Assembly: GCF_020171925.1 (NCBI RefSeq)
Contig: NZ_JAIVAR010000007.1
Span: 118,617-182,616 of the forward strand
Reading direction: 5' to 3'
From: Rossellomorea aquimaris
Lineage (GTDB): Bacteria > Bacillota > Bacilli > Bacillales > Bacillaceae_B
DNA: 64,000 nt
The notes under the pieces are model-generated. The model saw nothing but the letters and a program-made list of their open reading frames with translations. It made no database searches and was not told where the DNA came from. Position 1 is the first letter of the stretch. Every line of letters begins with the position of its first letter. Of this stretch, positions 17,486 to 26,056 are shown in pieces. The translations under genes were made by a program, and so were the position numbers.

Positions 17486-17513
17486 TTGAACATGCGATTT
17501 TCTGTACTATAAA
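17486..17513 (+). promoter_or_regulatory. Sigma-A promoter of tpx
   Basis: TTGAAC (17486-17491), 16 bases, TATAAA (17508-17513), 30 bases before the tpx start codon. Confidence 0.6.
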
Positions 17514-17543
17514 ATTGTACATATTACTATTGAGGAGGAACAA

Positions 17544-18047
17544 ATGATGGCAAACATTACATTTAAGAACAACCCTGTAACGCTGCTTGGCAACGAAGTG
17601 AAGGTTGGGGATAAAGCACCTGATTTCACGGTATTGGCAAATGATTTATCAGAAGTGACTCTGAATGACTCAAAGGGTAAGGTTCGTTTGATCAGTGTCG
17701 TTCCTTCAATTGATACCGGTGTTTGTGACGCGCAAACAAGAAAATTCAATGAAGAAGCAACAAAGTTCGATAACGTTGAAGTGCTGACGATTTCAGTCGA
17801 TCTTCCATTTGCACAAAAGCGCTGGTGCGGAGCAAACGGAATCGAAAACGTCCAGACACTTTCCGATCACCGTGACCTTTCATTCGGCGAAGCATATGGC
17901 GTGCACATTCAGGAACTGCGCTTGCTTGCCCGCGCGGTATTCGTTGTAAACAGCAACGATGAAGTCACATATGTGGAATATGTGAGCGAAGCCACTAATC
18001 ATCCTGATTACGATGCTGCGGTAGAAGCGGTTAAGAACGCTAAATAA
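17544..18047 (+). CDS. tpx: Thiol peroxidase (atypical 2-Cys peroxiredoxin)
   Basis: A 166- or 167-residue peroxiredoxin that reduces peroxides with thioredoxin. The peroxidatic cysteine is in PSIDTGVCD (C61) and the resolving cysteine in QKRWCGANG (C95), the standard Tpx pair. ATGATG gives two possible starts; GAGGAGG spacing favours the second. It has its own promoter and terminator. Position after ytfJ equals B. subtilis tpx (ytgI). Confidence 0.96.
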   Translation: MMANITFKNNPVTLLGNEVKVGDKAPDFTVLANDLSEVTLNDSKGKVRLISVVPSIDTGVCDAQTRKFNEEATKFDNVEVLTISVDLPFAQKRWCGANGIENVQTLSDHRDLSFGEAYGVHIQELRLLARAVFVVNSNDEVTYVEYVSEATNHPDYDAAVEAVKNAK

Positions 18048-18073
18048 TCTTCCACACGATTAGAAATAGAGAC

Positions 18074-18114
18074 ATGCTGACCTGCCCCTAGATGTATGGT
18101 CAGCATTGTTTTTT
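18074..18114 (+). terminator. tpx terminator
   Basis: ATGCTGACC (18074-18082) pairs perfectly with GGTCAGCAT (18098-18106), followed by TGTTTTTTTT. Confidence 0.88.
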
Positions 18115-18172
18115 TTACAAAGTGCCCGTTGACGGGTAAAATAGGGGACAGAAAACGTTGGTAAAGGAATGA

Positions 18173-19165
18173 ATGCATATGATGAATTCGCCAGTCGAAT
18201 CACTTTTCGGAATCATCGATGAAACGTCACAGCTTCTAAAAGAGGAGCTAGCATGCAGCTATCTAGAAGCGGTGGCTGAAACAGGTGAGAACCTTTTTCA
18301 AGATGAGATCCTTCAAGATGAGTTGAGCGAACTGACAAAAAAACGTCTACATAAGAAATATGAAGAAATAAAGATCGGCAGTGTTGAAAATGAAGATATC
18401 CGCAAAGCCTTCCAGTTTGCCATATTGAAAGGTATGAAGGAAAATGTACAGCCGAATCACCAAATGACTCCGGATTCCCTTGGGTTATTCATCAGCTTCC
18501 TGGTCAATAAATTTGCTGGTGACAGGGAGAAGCTGACGGTTTTGGATCCTGCCATCGGTACTGGGAACCTGCTGACGACCGTTCTGAATCAAATGCCCCA
18601 TGTTGAGTCGCAATCGGTCGGTGTGGAAATCGATGATGTGCTGATCAAGCTTGCGTATGTGGGGGCTAATCTACAGAAGCACCCGTTACAGCTGTTCAAT
18701 CAAGACGCATTGGAGCCGTTGTTCATCGACCCTGTCGATCTCGTTTTGAGCGACCTTCCTGTAGGGTACTACCCGAATGATCTGAGGGCTCAGGATTATG
18801 AGCTGAAAGCAGAGGAAGGACATTCTTACGCGCATCACTTATTCATCGAACAAAGCTTGAAGCATACGAAAGAAGGCGGCTACCTGTTCTTTATCGTTCC
18901 CAATGCACTATTCGAATCCCCACTGAGCAGCCAGCTTCATTTATTCTTAAAAGATAAAGTGAACATCCAGGGCTTCCTTCAGCTGCCACTTTCCTTGTTT
19001 AAAAATAAGAACTCAGCGAAAAGCATCCTGATCCTACAAAAGAAGAAAGAGGGTCTAAAGGCACCGAAAGAAGTTCTACTCGCAAATCTTCCAAGCCTCT
19101 CAAACCAACGGGCACTCGAGGATATCCTTGCAAAGATCGATCAATGGTTGGTCGAAAATAAATGA
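18173..19165 (+). CDS. ytxK: Class I SAM methyltransferase-like protein YtxK
   Basis: A 330-residue protein with the fold and layout of type I N6-adenine DNA methyltransferases. A helical N-terminal region (1-110) is followed by motif I VLDPAIGTGNLLTTVL near 124-139 and, at the place of the catalytic NPPY/F motif, SDLPVGYYP near 194-202. The N and both prolines of the canonical motif are changed, so adenine methylation is doubtful. No specificity or restriction subunit lies nearby. It precedes ackA, as in B. subtilis. AAAGGA supports the first ATG. Confidence 0.85.
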   Translation: MHMMNSPVESLFGIIDETSQLLKEELACSYLEAVAETGENLFQDEILQDELSELTKKRLHKKYEEIKIGSVENEDIRKAFQFAILKGMKENVQPNHQMTPDSLGLFISFLVNKFAGDREKLTVLDPAIGTGNLLTTVLNQMPHVESQSVGVEIDDVLIKLAYVGANLQKHPLQLFNQDALEPLFIDPVDLVLSDLPVGYYPNDLRAQDYELKAEEGHSYAHHLFIEQSLKHTKEGGYLFFIVPNALFESPLSSQLHLFLKDKVNIQGFLQLPLSLFKNKNSAKSILILQKKKEGLKAPKEVLLANLPSLSNQRALEDILAKIDQWLVENK

Positions 19166-19176
19166 CAAACTCATCG

Positions 19177-19209
19177 AGACTGTTCTTATTTCAAGAGCAG
19201 TCTTTTTAT
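19177..19209 (+). terminator. ytxK terminator
   Basis: AGACTGTTCTT (19177-19187) pairs with AAGAGCAGTCT (19193-19203), one mismatch, then TTTTT. Confidence 0.8.
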
Positions 19210-19251
19210 TTATTATAAAGGCTTTTAACACTCTAAATAATAATTACGGAG

Positions 19252-19381
19252 TGGATTGGAGCGGAAGGCACTTGACTCCGGCGGGAAATAGAGGAAAAGT
19301 CGAGACCCCACAGGCGGAACGCCGAGGAGGCTCGACTTCCTCCCCGCGGAAAGCAAGTGCCTGCAGCGAAAAGGAACGGAC
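19252..19381 (+). repeat. Nested-palindrome repeat, copy B (divergent)
   Basis: About 130 bp. AGGCACTTG (19266-19274) pairs with CAAGTGCCT (19354-19362), and AAGTCGAG (19297-19304) pairs with CTCGACTT (19331-19338); GGCG-GAA-CGCC forms a small inner hairpin. The conserved blocks GACTCC, CGGGAAA, GAGACCCC, GAGGAGGCTC and CCGCGGAAAGC are kept, but both stems have sequences unlike the other copies. Confidence 0.8.
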
Positions 19382-19502
19382 TATGATTACAGATGTATTT
19401 TTGATTGTAGACTTATCTATCATACAGTTTGACCAGAGATAAAGATTGCGGTAGCAAGAGAAAAGTTCCGTTTCGAATTTTGCGAAAATATTTAATTTAA
19501 CA

Positions 19503-19516
19503 TGAAAACGATGTCA
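19503..19516 (+). promoter_or_regulatory. cre site (CcpA) of ackA
   Basis: TGAAAACGATGTCA fits the cre consensus TGWAANCGNTNWCA at every position. Its centre is about 56 bases upstream of the expected transcription start, the geometry by which CcpA activates ackA in B. subtilis. Confidence 0.85.
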
Positions 19517-19530
19517 TTTCAAGCTTTATC

Positions 19531-19559
19531 TTGAAATAGATGGTATACAGTGTTTAAAT
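19531..19559 (+). promoter_or_regulatory. Sigma-A promoter of ackA
   Basis: TTGAAA (19531-19536), 17 bases, TTAAAT (19554-19559). It gives a leader of roughly 75 bases. Confidence 0.6.
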
Positions 19560-19638
19560 GGGGAATTGAGAGATAAAAAGCGTTTCTATGAACACAATAT
19601 AGATAGTTAAGATCCATAACGTAAAGGAGCGATACGAC

Positions 19639-20832
19639 GTGGCAAACAAAATTATTGCGATCAATGCTGGGAGTTCTTCTTTGAAGTTTCAGTTATTCGA
19701 CATGCCTGAAGAAACAGTAATCACGAAAGGTCTGATTGAGCGTATTGGTTTGGACAATGCGGTCTTCAATATAACGGTTAATGGTGAGAAGAAAGAGGAA
19801 GTAACGGATATCCCGGATCATGAAGTAGCGGTTAAGATGCTTCTTGAAAAGTTGACAGGCTACAACATCATCGACTCACTGGATGAAATCCAAGGAATCG
19901 GCCATCGCGTGGTTCACGGTGGGGAAGTCTTTGATGAATCTGTACTCATCACCGATCAAGTAATCGAAAAAATCGAGGAACTTTCGGATCTAGCCCCTCT
20001 TCATAACCCGGCAAATCTGACAGGAATCAAAGCTTTCCAAAATGTACTTCCAAATGTACCGGCAGTCGCGGTATTCGATACAGCATTCCACCAATCGATG
20101 CCTGAAAGCTCATTCTTATACAGCCTTCCTTATGAGTACTATGAGGATTTCGGTATCCGTAAATACGGTTTCCATGGGACATCACACAAGTATGTGTCTG
20201 AAAGAGCGGCGGAAATGCTTGGACGCCCGAAAGAGCAAGTGCGCCTGATCTCTTGTCACTTGGGTAACGGTGCGAGTATCGCGGCGATCGAAGGCGGGAA
20301 ATCAATCGACACATCCATGGGCTTCACTCCGCTAGCCGGTGTGGCAATGGGTACCCGTTCCGGTAACATCGACCCTGCATTGATCCCATTCATCATGGAA
20401 AAGACAGGTTCGACCGCTGAAGAAGTCCTTAACATCCTGAACAAAAAATCAGGTATGCTTGGTGTTTCCGGGTTCTCAAGCGACCTTCGTGACATCGAAC
20501 AGCAGGCATCCGAAGGAAATGAACGCGCGGAACTGGCTCTTGAAGTATTCGCCAATCGTATCCATAAATACATCGGATCGTATGCTTCCCGCATGTACGG
20601 TGTAGATGCGATCGTCTTCACTGCAGGAATCGGGGAAAACAGCAGCCTTGTACGTGAGAAAGTCCTTCAAGGTCTTGAATTCATGGGCGTATACTGGGAT
20701 CCAGCACGCAACAACGTGCGCGGCGAAGAAACATTCATCAACTACCCGCACTCCCCTGTTAAAGTCATGATCATCCCGACGAACGAAGAAGTCATGATCG
20801 CACGAGACGTAATGGAAAAAGGAAATATTTAA
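19639..20832 (+). CDS. ackA: Acetate kinase
   Basis: A 397-residue acetate kinase making ATP and acetate from acetyl phosphate in overflow metabolism. Family motifs are intact: [12 protein letters not shown] at residues 8-19, [11 protein letters not shown] near 89-99, [21 protein letters not shown] near 179-188 and [19 protein letters not shown] precedes the GTG-compatible frame; the ATG-like start used is GTG at 19639 (gtggcaaac). Upstream cre and promoter indicate activation by CcpA when sugar is plentiful. Confidence 0.97.
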   Translation: MANKIIAINAGSSSLKFQLFDMPEETVITKGLIERIGLDNAVFNITVNGEKKEEVTDIPDHEVAVKMLLEKLTGYNIIDSLDEIQGIGHRVVHGGEVFDESVLITDQVIEKIEELSDLAPLHNPANLTGIKAFQNVLPNVPAVAVFDTAFHQSMPESSFLYSLPYEYYEDFGIRKYGFHGTSHKYVSERAAEMLGRPKEQVRLISCHLGNGASIAAIEGGKSIDTSMGFTPLAGVAMGTRSGNIDPALIPFIMEKTGSTAEEVLNILNKKSGMLGVSGFSSDLRDIEQQASEGNERAELALEVFANRIHKYIGSYASRMYGVDAIVFTAGIGENSSLVREKVLQGLEFMGVYWDPARNNVRGEETFINYPHSPVKVMIIPTNEEVMIARDVMEKGNI

Positions 20833-20881
20833 TGCTTTAAAGCATCGAGGGACGTACCTTCAAAAAGGGTGCTTCTCTTTT

Positions 20882-20916
20882 AAACAGGATTGCCATAAGG
20901 GCAATCCTGTTTTTTA
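20882..20916 (+). terminator. ackA terminator
   Basis: AAACAGGATTGCC (20882-20894) pairs perfectly with GGCAATCCTGTTT (20900-20912), then TTTT. Confidence 0.92.
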
Positions 20917-21022
20917 TGTCTCCATTTCAGAAAATTCGGACTGTGGAAGCGATGGAGAGCCTGACTGCTAATCATTTATGATATACTGAAATTAATTTAA
21001 TTGATGTAAGGAGTGGGAAGTC

Positions 21023-21859
21023 ATGAGCTGGTCAGAAAGAGATAAACAAGTATGGCAGTCAATCAAAGCTTGGAAAGAGAACTTATATGAGTACGAAGCG
21101 AATGATTTGGAACATACATATGTTAAATGGTTGGATTACGCTTTTGAATCGATTCCGGAAGAAGTTCAGGAACAATTCTTCCAAAGGCTGGATGGCTGGC
21201 TATTCCACATGCATTCCCTCATCCAGGGTTCCCAGATGCAAAATGATGCACGGGAGAGGATCCTTGTCACGGCAAGAGCATTCAACGGGGATATCGAAAC
21301 GGTCGAAGATCTGCACTATCTCACCATCGATCAGCTGCATTATATTGCAGAGCAACACGCAGGCCGACACAGGATTTACTCATTATTTCAGGGGGGAATC
21401 ACCGGGACAGGCGGTTTAGTCGCGCTTGGCTCGGATTTACCGGCAATGGCAGTCATAAACGTCCGCTCTGTTCAGTTGATTGCCATCGCATACGGATTTG
21501 ATGTGCAGACCCCTTTTGAAATGATGACGGCTTTGAAGGTGTTCCATGCCGCCACCCTGCCATCAAGGCTCCGTGCCCTTGCTTGGGAGGATTTGATGGA
21601 GGATCTGAATAAAAAGGATTCGCATTATTTCTATGATGGGTCAGAAAAATTGACGGATTATACGTGGCTGGAAGGCCCTATGAAGCATGCCTTGAAAGGG
21701 ATGGCTATCACCTTGTTCAAGGGGAAGAAATGGTCCGGCCTGCCGCTGATCAGTATGGCGATCGGGGCGGGAGTGAACTATCAGCTTTCCCGGAAGATCA
21801 CAGACTTTGCGGAGAAGTACTATCAATATCGTTATTTGAGATCCAAGAAAACTCAATAA
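21023..21859 (+). CDS. EcsC family protein
   Basis: A 278-residue EcsC-like protein. The hallmark is the middle region GGITGTGGLVALGSDLPAMAVINVRSVQLIAIAYGFD (about 133-170) plus a hydrophobic GMAITLFKGKKWSG stretch near 225. Such proteins are predicted membrane-associated; a role is not established, though the name comes from the third gene of the B. subtilis ecs transporter operon. There is no ABC transporter beside it here, so its partner is elsewhere or absent. AAGGAGTGGG precedes the ATG. Confidence 0.8.
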   Translation: MSWSERDKQVWQSIKAWKENLYEYEANDLEHTYVKWLDYAFESIPEEVQEQFFQRLDGWLFHMHSLIQGSQMQNDARERILVTARAFNGDIETVEDLHYLTIDQLHYIAEQHAGRHRIYSLFQGGITGTGGLVALGSDLPAMAVINVRSVQLIAIAYGFDVQTPFEMMTALKVFHAATLPSRLRALAWEDLMEDLNKKDSHYFYDGSEKLTDYTWLEGPMKHALKGMAITLFKGKKWSGLPLISMAIGAGVNYQLSRKITDFAEKYYQYRYLRSKKTQ

Positions 21860-21867
21860 ATGCGTGG

Positions 21868-21901
21868 CGCGATGAAGCGAGTGGCTTCATCGCGTTTTTT
21901 T
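21868..21901. terminator. Terminator after the EcsC-like gene
   Basis: CGCGATGAAGC (21868-21878) pairs perfectly with GCTTCATCGCG (21884-21894), then TTTTTTT. It is also placed to end the converging gene on the - strand. Confidence 0.88.
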
Positions 21902-22205
21902 ATAGATCCGGCCGCGTTCGATACCATAGCCACAAATCATTGATCTCGGAAGCCCTCTCCGAAATTTCATGGTTCAACCGGAATGACTCCTCGAAATCTT
22001 CCTCCCTTCCAAGAGCGTCCTGTAATTCTTCTATTTCCGTTTCGATTTCCGCGATGCGATCAGGGATCTGTCCCCTTATTCTTTCCCAATCGAATAAAAT
22101 GGCTTCCCGGACTCCAGACGAATAAAAGGACCAATCCTTTTCCAATCGGGGCAAGTCGATCTTCAATCGGTTGTCGAATGTAAAATATCTGTTCGTTGTA
22201 CACAT
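21900..22205 (-). CDS. Hypothetical coiled-coil protein
   Basis: I do not recognise this 101-residue protein. It reads as real: mixed polar helix-forming sequence, with a heptad-like acidic stretch RIAEIETEIEELQDALGREEDFEESF at about 49-74, a tryptophan-rich C-terminus (NDLWLWYRTRPDL) and no membrane segment. GAAGGGGTAA stands upstream of the start. It converges with the EcsC-like gene and shares its terminator. No function is proposed. Confidence 0.6.
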   Translation of the reverse strand: MCTTNRYFTFDNRLKIDLPRLEKDWSFYSSGVREAILFDWERIRGQIPDRIAEIETEIEELQDALGREEDFEESFRLNHEISERASEINDLWLWYRTRPDL

Positions 22206-22474
22206 ACTGGCTAAATTACCCCTTCTCTACATGAAATGCTTACTTAAATCCTACACCAATTTCGATTCCTAATCCATTGACTTGAATATGGCCTGTATGG
22301 ACCTGTAGAACTAATTGGGATCAAGTGCATCGTTACGCTTCAGTGGGAATTGCACCTGTTCCTTGATGATTGCACCGGCCAGCCATTATTCGAGACTTTC
22401 CTGCCTCAAAGTCGGTATTAAATCGTCAGTACCACATCCCCATTCAAAGCCTCCAAAAAATAATTATACAAATT

Positions 22475-22492
22475 TATGAATAAGTATTGATA
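22475..22492 (+). promoter_or_regulatory. ARG box 1 overlapping the argG -35
   Basis: TATGAATAAGTATTGATA resembles the arginine-repressor operator WNTGAATWWWWATTCANW with two mismatches and covers the -35 hexamer TTGATA. Confidence 0.6.
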
Positions 22493-22515
22493 AAAACAAG
22501 AGTAATTGTTAATAT
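22487..22515 (+). promoter_or_regulatory. Sigma-A promoter of argGH
   Basis: TTGATA (22487-22492), exactly 17 bases, TAATAT (22510-22515). Leader about 65 bases. The rest of the 384-base gap (22206-22474) shows nothing I can name. Confidence 0.75.
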
Positions 22516-22526
22516 AAATTCATTCA

Positions 22527-22544
22527 AAAGAATAATTATTCATT
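22527..22544 (+). promoter_or_regulatory. ARG box 2 near the argG transcription start
   Basis: AAAGAATAATTATTCATT matches the ARG-box consensus with one mismatch and contains the palindrome GAATAATTATTC. It lies just downstream of the predicted start, a repressing position for AhrC/ArgR. Confidence 0.7.
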
Positions 22545-22589
22545 AAAATAGAAGATTACGAAATACAATAACAGCTGGAGGGATTACGA

Positions 22590-23801
22590 ATGAATAAAAA
22601 AGTGGTATTAGCCTATTCAGGTGGTTTGGATACGTCCGTGGCGGTGCAATGGCTTAAAGAAAAAGGGTATGAAGTCATCGCTTGTTGCCTTGATGTCGGA
22701 GAAGGGAAAGATTTGGACTTTGTAAAAGAAAAAGCATTAAAGGTTGGGGCTTCAAAGAGCTATGTGATTGATGCAAAGGAAGAGTTCGCAAATGAATATG
22801 CGCTTCTTGCCCTGCAAAGCCATGCATTGTATGAAGGGAAATATCCGCTCGTTTCTGCTCTTTCACGTCCATTGATTGCGAGTAAGCTCGTCGAGGTCGC
22901 TGAAAAGGAAGGCGCTACGGCAGTGGCGCATGGATGCACAGGGAAAGGGAATGATCAGGTCCGCTTTGAAGTCGCCATTGCTGCATTAAATCCTGATCTT
23001 GAAGTCATTGCTCCGGTAAGGGAATGGAAATGGTCGCGTGAAGAAGAAATTGAGTATGCGAAGGAGAAGGGGATCCCGATTCCAATCAATCTCGATTCCC
23101 CGTATAGCATCGATCAGAATTTGTGGGGCAGAAGCAACGAGTGCGGTGTACTGGAGAACCCGTGGACTGCGCCGCCGGAGGATGCGTACGATCTTACAAG
23201 CAGTATTGAAGAAGCACCTGATACAGCGGATGTGGTTGAAATCACATTCAAACAGGGCGTACCGGTCGAATTGGACGGTCAGGCTTACTCGCTCGATCAA
23301 CTGATTGCAGAGCTGAATATCATGGCCGGGAAGCACGGGGTCGGACGCATCGACCATGTGGAAAATCGTTTGATCGGAATCAAATCCCGTGAAGTGTATG
23401 AATGTCCGGGGGCGGTTACGTTACTGAAGGCACATAAAGAACTTGAAGACCTCACGCTTGTAAAAGAGCTTGCCCATTTCAAGCCTGTGATTGAAAAGAA
23501 AATGACTGAATTGATTTATGAGGGCTTGTGGTTCTCTCCGCTAAATGGGGCATTGAAGGCATTCCTCGATCAAACGCAGGTGTATGTCAATGGCGTTGTA
23601 CGCGTGAAACTATTCAAAGGGCACGCCATCGTTGAAGGAAGAAAATCACCTAATTCACTGTATGATGAGAATCTTGCAACTTACACAAAAGCGGACGAGT
23701 TCGACCATGATGCAGCTGTTGGTTTCATCAAGCTTTGGGGACTTCCGACGAAAGTATCATCCATCATCAACAATGAGAAGAAGGAGAAAGTGACGATATG
23801 A
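22590..23801 (+). CDS. argG: Argininosuccinate synthase
   Basis: A 403-residue enzyme that joins citrulline and aspartate with ATP in arginine synthesis. The N-type ATP pyrophosphatase P-loop [12 protein letters not shown] lies at residues 9-20 and the conserved [13 protein letters not shown] near 115-127. TGGAGGG precedes the ATG. It overlaps argH by four bases (ATGA), so translation is coupled. Promoter and two ARG boxes point to arginine-dependent repression. Confidence 0.97.
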   Translation: MNKKVVLAYSGGLDTSVAVQWLKEKGYEVIACCLDVGEGKDLDFVKEKALKVGASKSYVIDAKEEFANEYALLALQSHALYEGKYPLVSALSRPLIASKLVEVAEKEGATAVAHGCTGKGNDQVRFEVAIAALNPDLEVIAPVREWKWSREEEIEYAKEKGIPIPINLDSPYSIDQNLWGRSNECGVLENPWTAPPEDAYDLTSSIEEAPDTADVVEITFKQGVPVELDGQAYSLDQLIAELNIMAGKHGVGRIDHVENRLIGIKSREVYECPGAVTLLKAHKELEDLTLVKELAHFKPVIEKKMTELIYEGLWFSPLNGALKAFLDQTQVYVNGVVRVKLFKGHAIVEGRKSPNSLYDENLATYTKADEFDHDAAVGFIKLWGLPTKVSSIINNEKKEKVTI

Positions 23802-25192
23802 GTAAGCTTTGGGGAGGGAGATTCACGAAAAAGCCTGAAGAATGGGTGGATGAATTCAATGCATCCATCCCATTCGATCAGGAGCTGGTCCTAGAGGATC
23901 TTGAAGGAAGCATTGCCCATGTGTCCATGCTGAAGAAATGCCAGATCCTCTCTGGAAAAGAAGCCGACCAGATCATTCAAGGTCTCGAAGTGCTGTATCA
24001 AAAAGCGGTGAATCAAGAACTACAATACTCAGTTGAATACGAAGATATTCATTTGAATCTGGAGAAATTGTTGATTGATGAAATTGGCGAAGTGGGGGGC
24101 AAGCTTCATACAGGAAGAAGCCGGAATGACCAAATTGCTACGGATATGCATTTGTTCCTGAAGCGCCGGGTAAAGGAAATCATCAGCTTAATCGATGAAC
24201 TGCAAGAAGGGATCATCCTTCAAGCGGACAATCATGTAGAAACCATCATCCCTGGTTATACCCACCTGCAGCGTGCACAGCCGATTTCTTTTGCCCATCA
24301 TCTTATGTGCTATTTCTGGATGCTTCAGCGTGATAAGGAAAGGCTGAAAGACTCTCTTAAACGAATCGACCTTTCACCGCTTGGGGCTGGAGCGTTAGCC
24401 GGAACGACCTTTCCGATCGACCGGGCGTACTCTGCTGAACAACTAGGTTTCGGTGCCTATTATGAAAATAGTCTCGATGCAGTAAGCGACCGTGATTTCA
24501 TCATTGAATTCTTGAGTAATGGCGCCCTCTTGATGACACATCTTTCGCGTTTGGCTGAAGAATTCATCTTATGGTCCACGGAGGAATTCGGGTTCATCGA
24601 GCTCGATGACAGCTTCACAACCGGAAGCAGCATCATGCCGCAGAAGAAGAATCCTGACATGGCTGAGCTTGTCAGGGGAAAAACGGGAAGAGTGAACGGG
24701 AATCTTATCTCACTCCTTACAGTATTAAAAGGATTGCCGCTCGCATACAACAAAGATATGCAGGAAGACAAAGAAGGGATGTTCGATACCGTCAAAACCG
24801 TCACGGGCTCACTGAAGATTTTTAATGGGATGGTACGGACGATGAAGGTGAAGGAAAAAAGAATGAAAGATGCGGTTTCGAATGATTTCTCGAATGCAAC
24901 GGAGCTCGCGGATTATTTGGCTGCTAAAGGGCTTCCTTTCAGACAAGCTCATGAAATCGTCGGGAAGCTGGTGCTGCATTGCATCCAGGAAAAATATTAC
25001 TTAAAGGATGTGCCACTCCATCAGTATAAGGAATACTCCGCTCTCATTGAAGAAGACATCTATTCCATCTTGTTGCCTTATGCTGCCGTTGAGAGAAGGA
25101 ACTCTTATGGTGGGACGGGGTTCCAACAAGTAAGGCATCAAATTGAAAAAGGCAGATCTTTATTGGGGGAAGGTCAATTGATCAATCAGTAG
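23798..25192 (+). CDS. argH: Argininosuccinate lyase
   Basis: A 464-residue fumarase/aspartase-superfamily lyase that releases arginine and fumarate. The N-terminus [24 protein letters not shown], the [13 protein letters not shown] motif near 106 and the signature [16 protein letters not shown] near 275-290 are intact. It is the second gene of argGH and its fumarate feeds the TCA cycle. Confidence 0.97.
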   Translation: MSKLWGGRFTKKPEEWVDEFNASIPFDQELVLEDLEGSIAHVSMLKKCQILSGKEADQIIQGLEVLYQKAVNQELQYSVEYEDIHLNLEKLLIDEIGEVGGKLHTGRSRNDQIATDMHLFLKRRVKEIISLIDELQEGIILQADNHVETIIPGYTHLQRAQPISFAHHLMCYFWMLQRDKERLKDSLKRIDLSPLGAGALAGTTFPIDRAYSAEQLGFGAYYENSLDAVSDRDFIIEFLSNGALLMTHLSRLAEEFILWSTEEFGFIELDDSFTTGSSIMPQKKNPDMAELVRGKTGRVNGNLISLLTVLKGLPLAYNKDMQEDKEGMFDTVKTVTGSLKIFNGMVRTMKVKEKRMKDAVSNDFSNATELADYLAAKGLPFRQAHEIVGKLVLHCIQEKYYLKDVPLHQYKEYSALIEEDIYSILLPYAAVERRNSYGGTGFQQVRHQIEKGRSLLGEGQLINQ

Positions 25193-25236
25193 ATATAAGA
25201 AGAGAGGCTGGGGGAACCCGGCCTCTCTTCTTATAT
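25193..25236. terminator. Long stem after argH
   Basis: ATATAAGAAGAGAGGC (25193-25208) pairs perfectly over 16 bp with GCCTCTCTTCTTATAT (25221-25236). The T content is low, so termination may be partial; it could also act on the - strand after the Usp gene. Confidence 0.7.
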
Positions 25237-25298
25237 TGCAATGGAAAGACTTTTGGAGAGTCGTAACGCTGGATCGCATGACGAATGCACCACTGTCT

Positions 25299-25751
25299 TC
25301 AATCTTCTTTCTCTTCTGTCCGGACAACAAGAACATCACAATGTGCAGCACGGGTAATATGCTCTGATACGCTTCCAATGAGAAAACGTTCGACCGCATT
25401 CAACCCTGTTGCTCCGCAGATGATCAAATCGGCTCCGATGTTCTTATTCGCTTCTCTAGGGATGATAACTTTTGGAGAACCATATTCTACATACGTTTTT
25501 ACCTTTGTCACATCTGCTTTTGCAGCTTCAGCTTTGTATTCCTGCAGAAGTTCTTCGGCGTAGCGGATCGCTCTTTCACCGACCGTGCGATCATATGATT
25601 CAATGGCTGCGAAAGAACGGGTATCGATCACATGGATCAAAGAGAGCGTTGCGTCGTTACGTTTAGCAATGGCGATCGCTTTTTTGAATGCCCATTCCGC
25701 TTCCTTAGATCCGTCAACGGCTACTAATATGTTCTGATATTTTAAGCTCAT
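25299..25751 (-). CDS. Universal stress protein (UspA family)
   Basis: A 150-residue UspA-fold protein. It starts YQNILVAVDGSKEAEWAF and has the ATP-binding GATGLNAVERFLIGSVSEHITRAAHCDVLVVR C-terminal signature (G-2x-G-9x-G-S/T). ATP-binding class is therefore likely. Role in stress or energy limitation is known only in general terms. TAAGGAGGGG precedes the ATG. Confidence 0.9.
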   Translation of the reverse strand: MSLKYQNILVAVDGSKEAEWAFKKAIAIAKRNDATLSLIHVIDTRSFAAIESYDRTVGERAIRYAEELLQEYKAEAAKADVTKVKTYVEYGSPKVIIPREANKNIGADLIICGATGLNAVERFLIGSVSEHITRAAHCDVLVVRTEEKED

Positions 25752-25857
25752 TTGTTATCCCCTCCTTACTATTATAATACTACATTTTTCCACTTATAGG
25801 TTATGGCAAATATTCGAACAATATAGATGAAAAAATCGATCTACAGGGGGATTTCCG

Positions 25858-26013
25858 ATGAAGAAAAAAGATCCGAAAGAACAGTACACGTATGATGAAC
25901 AGGGTAGCCAGCAAGTGAGTCAGCAAATCATGAATTCTTATACGAGCGGTGTAATCGATACGGAGAATGGACATTACAACACATTCGAGGATCATGGGGA
26001 GCAGGATCTTTAA
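25858..26013 (+). CDS. Small acidic hypothetical protein
   Basis: A 51-residue ORF, MKKKDPKEQYTYDEQGSQQV to HGEQDL, very polar and Gln/Asp/Glu rich with no membrane segment. Support for coding: CAGGGGG lies eight bases before the ATG, the gene has its own terminator 10 bases after the stop, and the composition resembles small conserved Bacillus proteins (possibly DUF4025/YozQ-like; I cannot confirm this). Function unknown. Confidence 0.65.
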   Translation: MKKKDPKEQYTYDEQGSQQVSQQIMNSYTSGVIDTENGHYNTFEDHGEQDL

Positions 26014-26021
26014 TCCCGACA

Positions 26022-26056
26022 ATAAAAGGCTGACCCCCAGGGGGTCAGCCTTTTAT
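26022..26056. terminator. Bidirectional terminator between the small ORF and the NCS1 permease
   Basis: A palindrome with AAAAGGCTGACCCC and GGGGTCAGCCTTTT arms, centre about 26039, with A/T runs at both ends. The permease stop codon lies inside its right edge. Confidence 0.9.

Noticed and set aside
19128..19442. 104-codon frame across the ytxK terminator and repeat copy B
   Set aside because: It translates the palindromic repeat; no start signal, and other copies are not open in the same frame.
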